Of a stretch of 64,000 nt of DNA, positions 61,655 through 64,000 are shown piece by piece (within the stretch, counting starts at the first letter, position 1; each line of letters begins with the position of its first letter). The translations under genes and the position numbers were made by a program. Under the pieces are notes generated by a model. It was not told the origin of the DNA. It ran no database searches and saw only the letters and a list, made by a program, of their open reading frames with translations. Origin of the DNA: an uncultured Oscillospiraceae bacterium (GTDB lineage: Bacteria > Bacillota > Clostridia > Oscillospirales > Acutalibacteraceae); the NCBI GenBank assembly GCA_905193225.1, contig CAJJNV010000004.1:31403-95402 (forward strand). The letters run 5' to 3'.

Positions 61655-62266
61655 ATGAACAAATATAACTTCAAATTCGCATTAAAAATATTTGCTAAAA
61701 ACCTTGTGTCGAAACTGTTTTGCTTCTTGCTTTTTTTCACATTTTTTATGGCGGTGAGAGGAAAGATAGGCTCAATCATAACTCAGGTGCTTGATCTTGT
61801 GATACTTACGGTCATCATTTTTTCCACTGCATTTGATTTCGGTGAAAAGGACAGAAACCGAGTGCTGACAGGTGCAGCCGAGAAAGACCTTTCCCGCGGA
61901 TTTAAGGCGGGATTTATGGCCGCCATACTCGATTTTCTAACTGTTATACTGCTTGTGCTTGCAAAAGCAGAGGTGCTCCCAAGGGTTTATATTGCGGTAT
62001 ACGGAATCCTTAACGCCCCGTTTTATCCCTTTATTTTGACCCTTATGCCTCAGACCCTTACCGGCGCCGAGCAATCGGTGTTTTCGGTGGTGGCCTGTGG
62101 GTTGACAGTTTTCGTTATGCCCCTCATTGCGGGAATTTCGTATAAGCTCGGATATTACGATTACTCAATTACCGACAGGATACTTTACCGCACACCTGAG
62201 GCTCAGCAAAAGCACAAAAAACGCCTCGAACAGAGAAAACTCAACAAACAGCGCAAGCTTTTCTGA
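61655..62266 (+). CDS. Uncharacterised multi-pass membrane protein
   Basis: A 203-residue protein that I do not recognise. It has about five hydrophobic segments (roughly 14-34, 39-60, 84-104, 108-130, 138-160) and a basic C-terminal tail (KHKKRLEQRKLNKQRKLF). The N-terminus is positively charged, so it probably lies in the cytoplasm. It starts 7 nt after mltG, with only a weak ribosome binding site, and ends 240 nt before cwlD; its position between two peptidoglycan enzymes suggests an envelope role, but this is only context. Confidence 0.75.
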   Translation: MNKYNFKFALKIFAKNLVSKLFCFLLFFTFFMAVRGKIGSIITQVLDLVILTVIIFSTAFDFGEKDRNRVLTGAAEKDLSRGFKAGFMAAILDFLTVILLVLAKAEVLPRVYIAVYGILNAPFYPFILTLMPQTLTGAEQSVFSVVACGLTVFVMPLIAGISYKLGYYDYSITDRILYRTPEAQQKHKKRLEQRKLNKQRKLF

Positions 62267-62272
62267 GGAAAT

Positions 62273-62322
62273 ATTTCCGGGAGGCTTGAGGGCAAGCATT
62301 TCCGGGAGGATCGAGGGAAAGC
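62273..62322. repeat. 25-nt tandem duplication upstream of cwlD
   Basis: Two adjacent 25-nt units (62273-62297 and 62298-62322) begin ATTTCCGGGAGG and agree at 22 of 25 positions. They start 7 nt after the stop codon of the membrane protein gene. Between 62323 and 62507 I see no other feature. Confidence 0.8.
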
Positions 62323-62507
62323 CCTTTCCAAAAATACTTAAATGCTATAAACGGTGCAGTGTATCGGTCAGCTGACGGTTTTGGCGATCGGTGACTTCGG
62401 AAAGCTTTTAAAGCGAGGACTGACGAGTTGCCGGATGTACTTGATCTGCTTGCTGAAAGCTGTACTAAAAAAATCGCTTTGGGCATATTTTTCATCGGGT
62501 GAATAGG

Positions 62508-63230
62508 ATGAAGAATATTGTCAAAATTATTGTGATTTCCTTGCTTGTGCTTTTTGTGCCGCTGTCTATGTGCTTTGCCGGAATGAGAATTTCCGATACA
62601 GCTATGGCAAGTGCTGCGGTAAGCGGGCGGATGACTGTGGTTGTCGACGCGGGACACGGAGGAATTGATCCCGGTGCCATCGCTGCTGACGGGACCTTTG
62701 AAAAGGATATCAACCTTGCCATATCTAAAAGTCTTTGCGATATGCTTTCGGCTTTTGGATTTAACGCGGTTATGACAAGAATCGAGGATACTCTCATCGG
62801 GGACAACAGCCTTAAAACGGTTAAAGAGAAAAAACGGTCGGACATTAAAAAGCGGCTGGAGATATCCGAAAGTGGACAAAACAGCCTGCTTTTAAGCATA
62901 CATCAAAATAATTTTTCGCAAGGGAAATACAGCGGAACGCAGGTTTTCTATTCAAAAAACAATTCTGAGAGCAGCGTGGTGGCGCAGCTTATTCAAAGCG
63001 ACATTGCACGTCTGCTGCAAAAGGACAACGACCGGCAGATAAAGCCTGTGGGAAGCGAGATATACCTGCTTTATCATTCAAAAAAGCCCGCCGTTATGGT
63101 GGAATGCGGGTTTATCTCAAATCAAAATGAGCTTGACGCTCTTAAAACCGATGAATACCAAAACAAACTATCATTTTGCATTTTAAACAGTGTACTTCAA
63201 TATAAAAACGGCAGTGAGCTGTCATATTGA
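62508..63230 (+). CDS. cwlD: N-acetylmuramoyl-L-alanine amidase CwlD (spore cortex)
   Basis: A 240-residue Amidase_3 enzyme with an N-terminal signal/anchor helix (about residues 5-25). Zinc ligands are seen in VVDAGHGGIDPGA and in LLSIHQNN, with the catalytic Glu in VMVECGFISN. CwlD cuts the amide bond that starts muramic-delta-lactam formation in the spore cortex. The ATG at 62508 has GGGTGA 6 nt upstream; the GTG at 62499 overlaps that site. A possible CATATTTT sporulation -10 (62484) lacks a clear -35. Confidence 0.9.
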   Translation: MKNIVKIIVISLLVLFVPLSMCFAGMRISDTAMASAAVSGRMTVVVDAGHGGIDPGAIAADGTFEKDINLAISKSLCDMLSAFGFNAVMTRIEDTLIGDNSLKTVKEKKRSDIKKRLEISESGQNSLLLSIHQNNFSQGKYSGTQVFYSKNNSESSVVAQLIQSDIARLLQKDNDRQIKPVGSEIYLLYHSKKPAVMVECGFISNQNELDALKTDEYQNKLSFCILNSVLQYKNGSELSY

Positions 63231-63255
63231 TGTTGTGGGATTTTCTTTTTATAAT
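63227..63255 (+). promoter_or_regulatory. Sigma-A promoter of the glucosaminidase-like gene
   Basis: TTGATG (63227-63232) and a perfect TATAAT (63250-63255) are 17 nt apart. The -35 box overlaps the cwlD stop codon. Confidence 0.8.
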
Positions 63256-63273
63256 AAAGAGAGGATGTTTAAG

Positions 63274-64000
63274 TTGAACAATTTGATGAGGAAATTACTG
63301 GCCATTGTTCTTACCCTTTCAATGCTTGCGGTGACGGCCGTTTCTTCTGCGGCAAAAACCAACAGCGACGGCGTTACCCTTATTATGGGTCCGACCACCG
63401 CTTCGGTCGGCGCGGCAAAGGAATGGGCCGAGAACAAAGGCGCAACAGACGAGTTTGTTTCACTTGCCGATATATACTGGAGGCAGGCTCCGGCAATCGG
63501 GATGAATCCGGTTGTGGCATATTGCCAATCTGCCGTTGAAACGGGATACGGAAAATTCGGCGGCGTTATCGACGCTTCTTTCCACAATCCCTGTGGCCTT
63601 AAAATAACCGATACAAGCGGTTTTGAGGACAGCGACAGGGAACCTGACGCTCATCAGCGCTTCCCCGACTGGGAAACCGGAATAAGCGCCCATATCGACC
63701 ATCTTGCTCTTTATGCCGGTGCCAACGGGTATCCTAAATCCGACACTGCCGACCCGAGACATTTTTCCTATCTCTTTAACAGATGCGGAAATCAGGTTGA
63801 AAATAAAAACGGAATAAACGGTCTCAGCGGTTGGGCAAGCGGCGGCGGATATCCCGAGAAGATCGTTGCCCTTATTGAAGAGCTTGAGGCATTCGATCCC
63901 GATTACGGCGACTCCGACCCCGTCAATCCTGCCGACACCACCAAGACCTTCACCATTTCCGACTGCGACAGCCTTGACAGCTGGAACATATACACCGGAG
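63274..64000 (+). CDS. Secreted glucosaminidase-like protein, N-terminal part
   Basis: An open frame that runs off the right edge (242 codons seen). It opens with a signal peptide (about 27 residues, ending VSSA), then a peptidoglycan N-acetylglucosaminidase-like domain with AYCQSAVETGYGKFGG, SFHNPCGLKI and HQRFPDWETGISAHIDHL. After a Pro/Asp linker the last residues FTISDCDSLDSWNIY begin a module like those in the GH93-like and C39-like proteins of this window. A dockerin at the unseen C-terminus is possible. The TTG at 63274 lies 9 nt after GAGAGG; the ATG at 63265 directly follows that site and is less likely. Confidence 0.8.
   Translation, partial: MNNLMRKLLAIVLTLSMLAVTAVSSAAKTNSDGVTLIMGPTTASVGAAKEWAENKGATDEFVSLADIYWRQAPAIGMNPVVAYCQSAVETGYGKFGGVIDASFHNPCGLKITDTSGFEDSDREPDAHQRFPDWETGISAHIDHLALYAGANGYPKSDTADPRHFSYLFNRCGNQVENKNGINGLSGWASGGGYPEKIVALIEELEAFDPDYGDSDPVNPADTTKTFTISDCDSLDSWNIYTG

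Noticed and set aside
1..64000. tRNA, rRNA, insertion sequences or prophage genes
   Set aside because: None was recognised on either strand; all large gaps were read and hold only leaders, terminators or short repeats.

Overview
This window reads as chromosomal DNA of an endospore-forming, anaerobic Clostridia-type Firmicute, most likely an Oscillospiraceae/Ruminococcaceae-like gut or rumen bacterium. The evidence is spoIVA, spoIIE, spoVAE and cwlD, several Firmicutes-typical housekeeping gene orders, and secreted proteins ending in type I dockerins, the hallmark of cellulosome-type organisms. I see no tRNA or rRNA genes, prophage, insertion sequence or CRISPR array. The taxon is inferred from gene content only.

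Layout. 1-1043 (minus): the start of a GtrA-family membrane protein and a NagD-like HAD phosphatase. 1100-13456 (plus): spoIVA behind a near-consensus sigma-E promoter, then the conserved run Asp23-like, nusB, TsaD-like paralogue, xseA, xseB, ispA, dxs, tlyA, nadK, argR, recN. 13457-23194 (plus), more lineage-specific: malQ, a flavoenzyme operon (old-yellow-enzyme protein, short-chain dehydrogenase, fumarate-reductase-like flavoprotein), queH, a lipid kinase, a yybP-ykoY manganese riboswitch driving mntP, and a cation/Ca2+ antiporter. 23486-33729: a secreted GH93-like, dockerin-bearing enzyme on the plus strand faces a minus-strand run of XRE regulator, dnaD-like, dnaC/dnaI-like, a secreted C39-like cysteine peptidase with dockerin, a glutaminase-A-like protein and galK. 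34141-47983 (mostly plus): rplS; lepB-ylqF-rnhB-yraN-thrC; tig-clpP-clpX-lon-ysxC; lysA. 48219-51297: divergent spoIIE and a lone spoVAE. 51705-57715: dgt-dnaG-rpoD and guaA. 58182-64000: tmk, DJ-1 family, 5-formyl-THF cyclo-ligase, mltG, an unknown membrane protein, cwlD, and the start of a secreted glucosaminidase-like protein cut by the window edge.

How the genes work together. Most of the window is core information processing: replication initiation and priming, sigma factor, ribosome assembly, protein quality control, isoprenoid supply for the cell wall, and sporulation. The accessory part handles plant polysaccharide (GH93-like arabinanase candidate, galactokinase, 4-alpha-glucanotransferase), metal export and an uncharacterised reductive flavoenzyme pathway.

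Most notable observations. First, at least six intergenic regions and one coding region carry short direct tandem duplications of 12 to 25 nt, and several core proteins (Dxs, trigger factor, sigma factor, MltG, XseB, folate cyclo-ligase) carry low-complexity tails or linkers. Second, a secreted dockerin-bearing cysteine peptidase starts 4 nt after the helicase-loader gene, with its ribosome binding site inside that gene. Third, a three-gene OYE/SDR/flavoprotein operon has no substrate that I can assign. I found no clear new defence or mobile system. Function calls rest on motif recognition by eye, without any database search.
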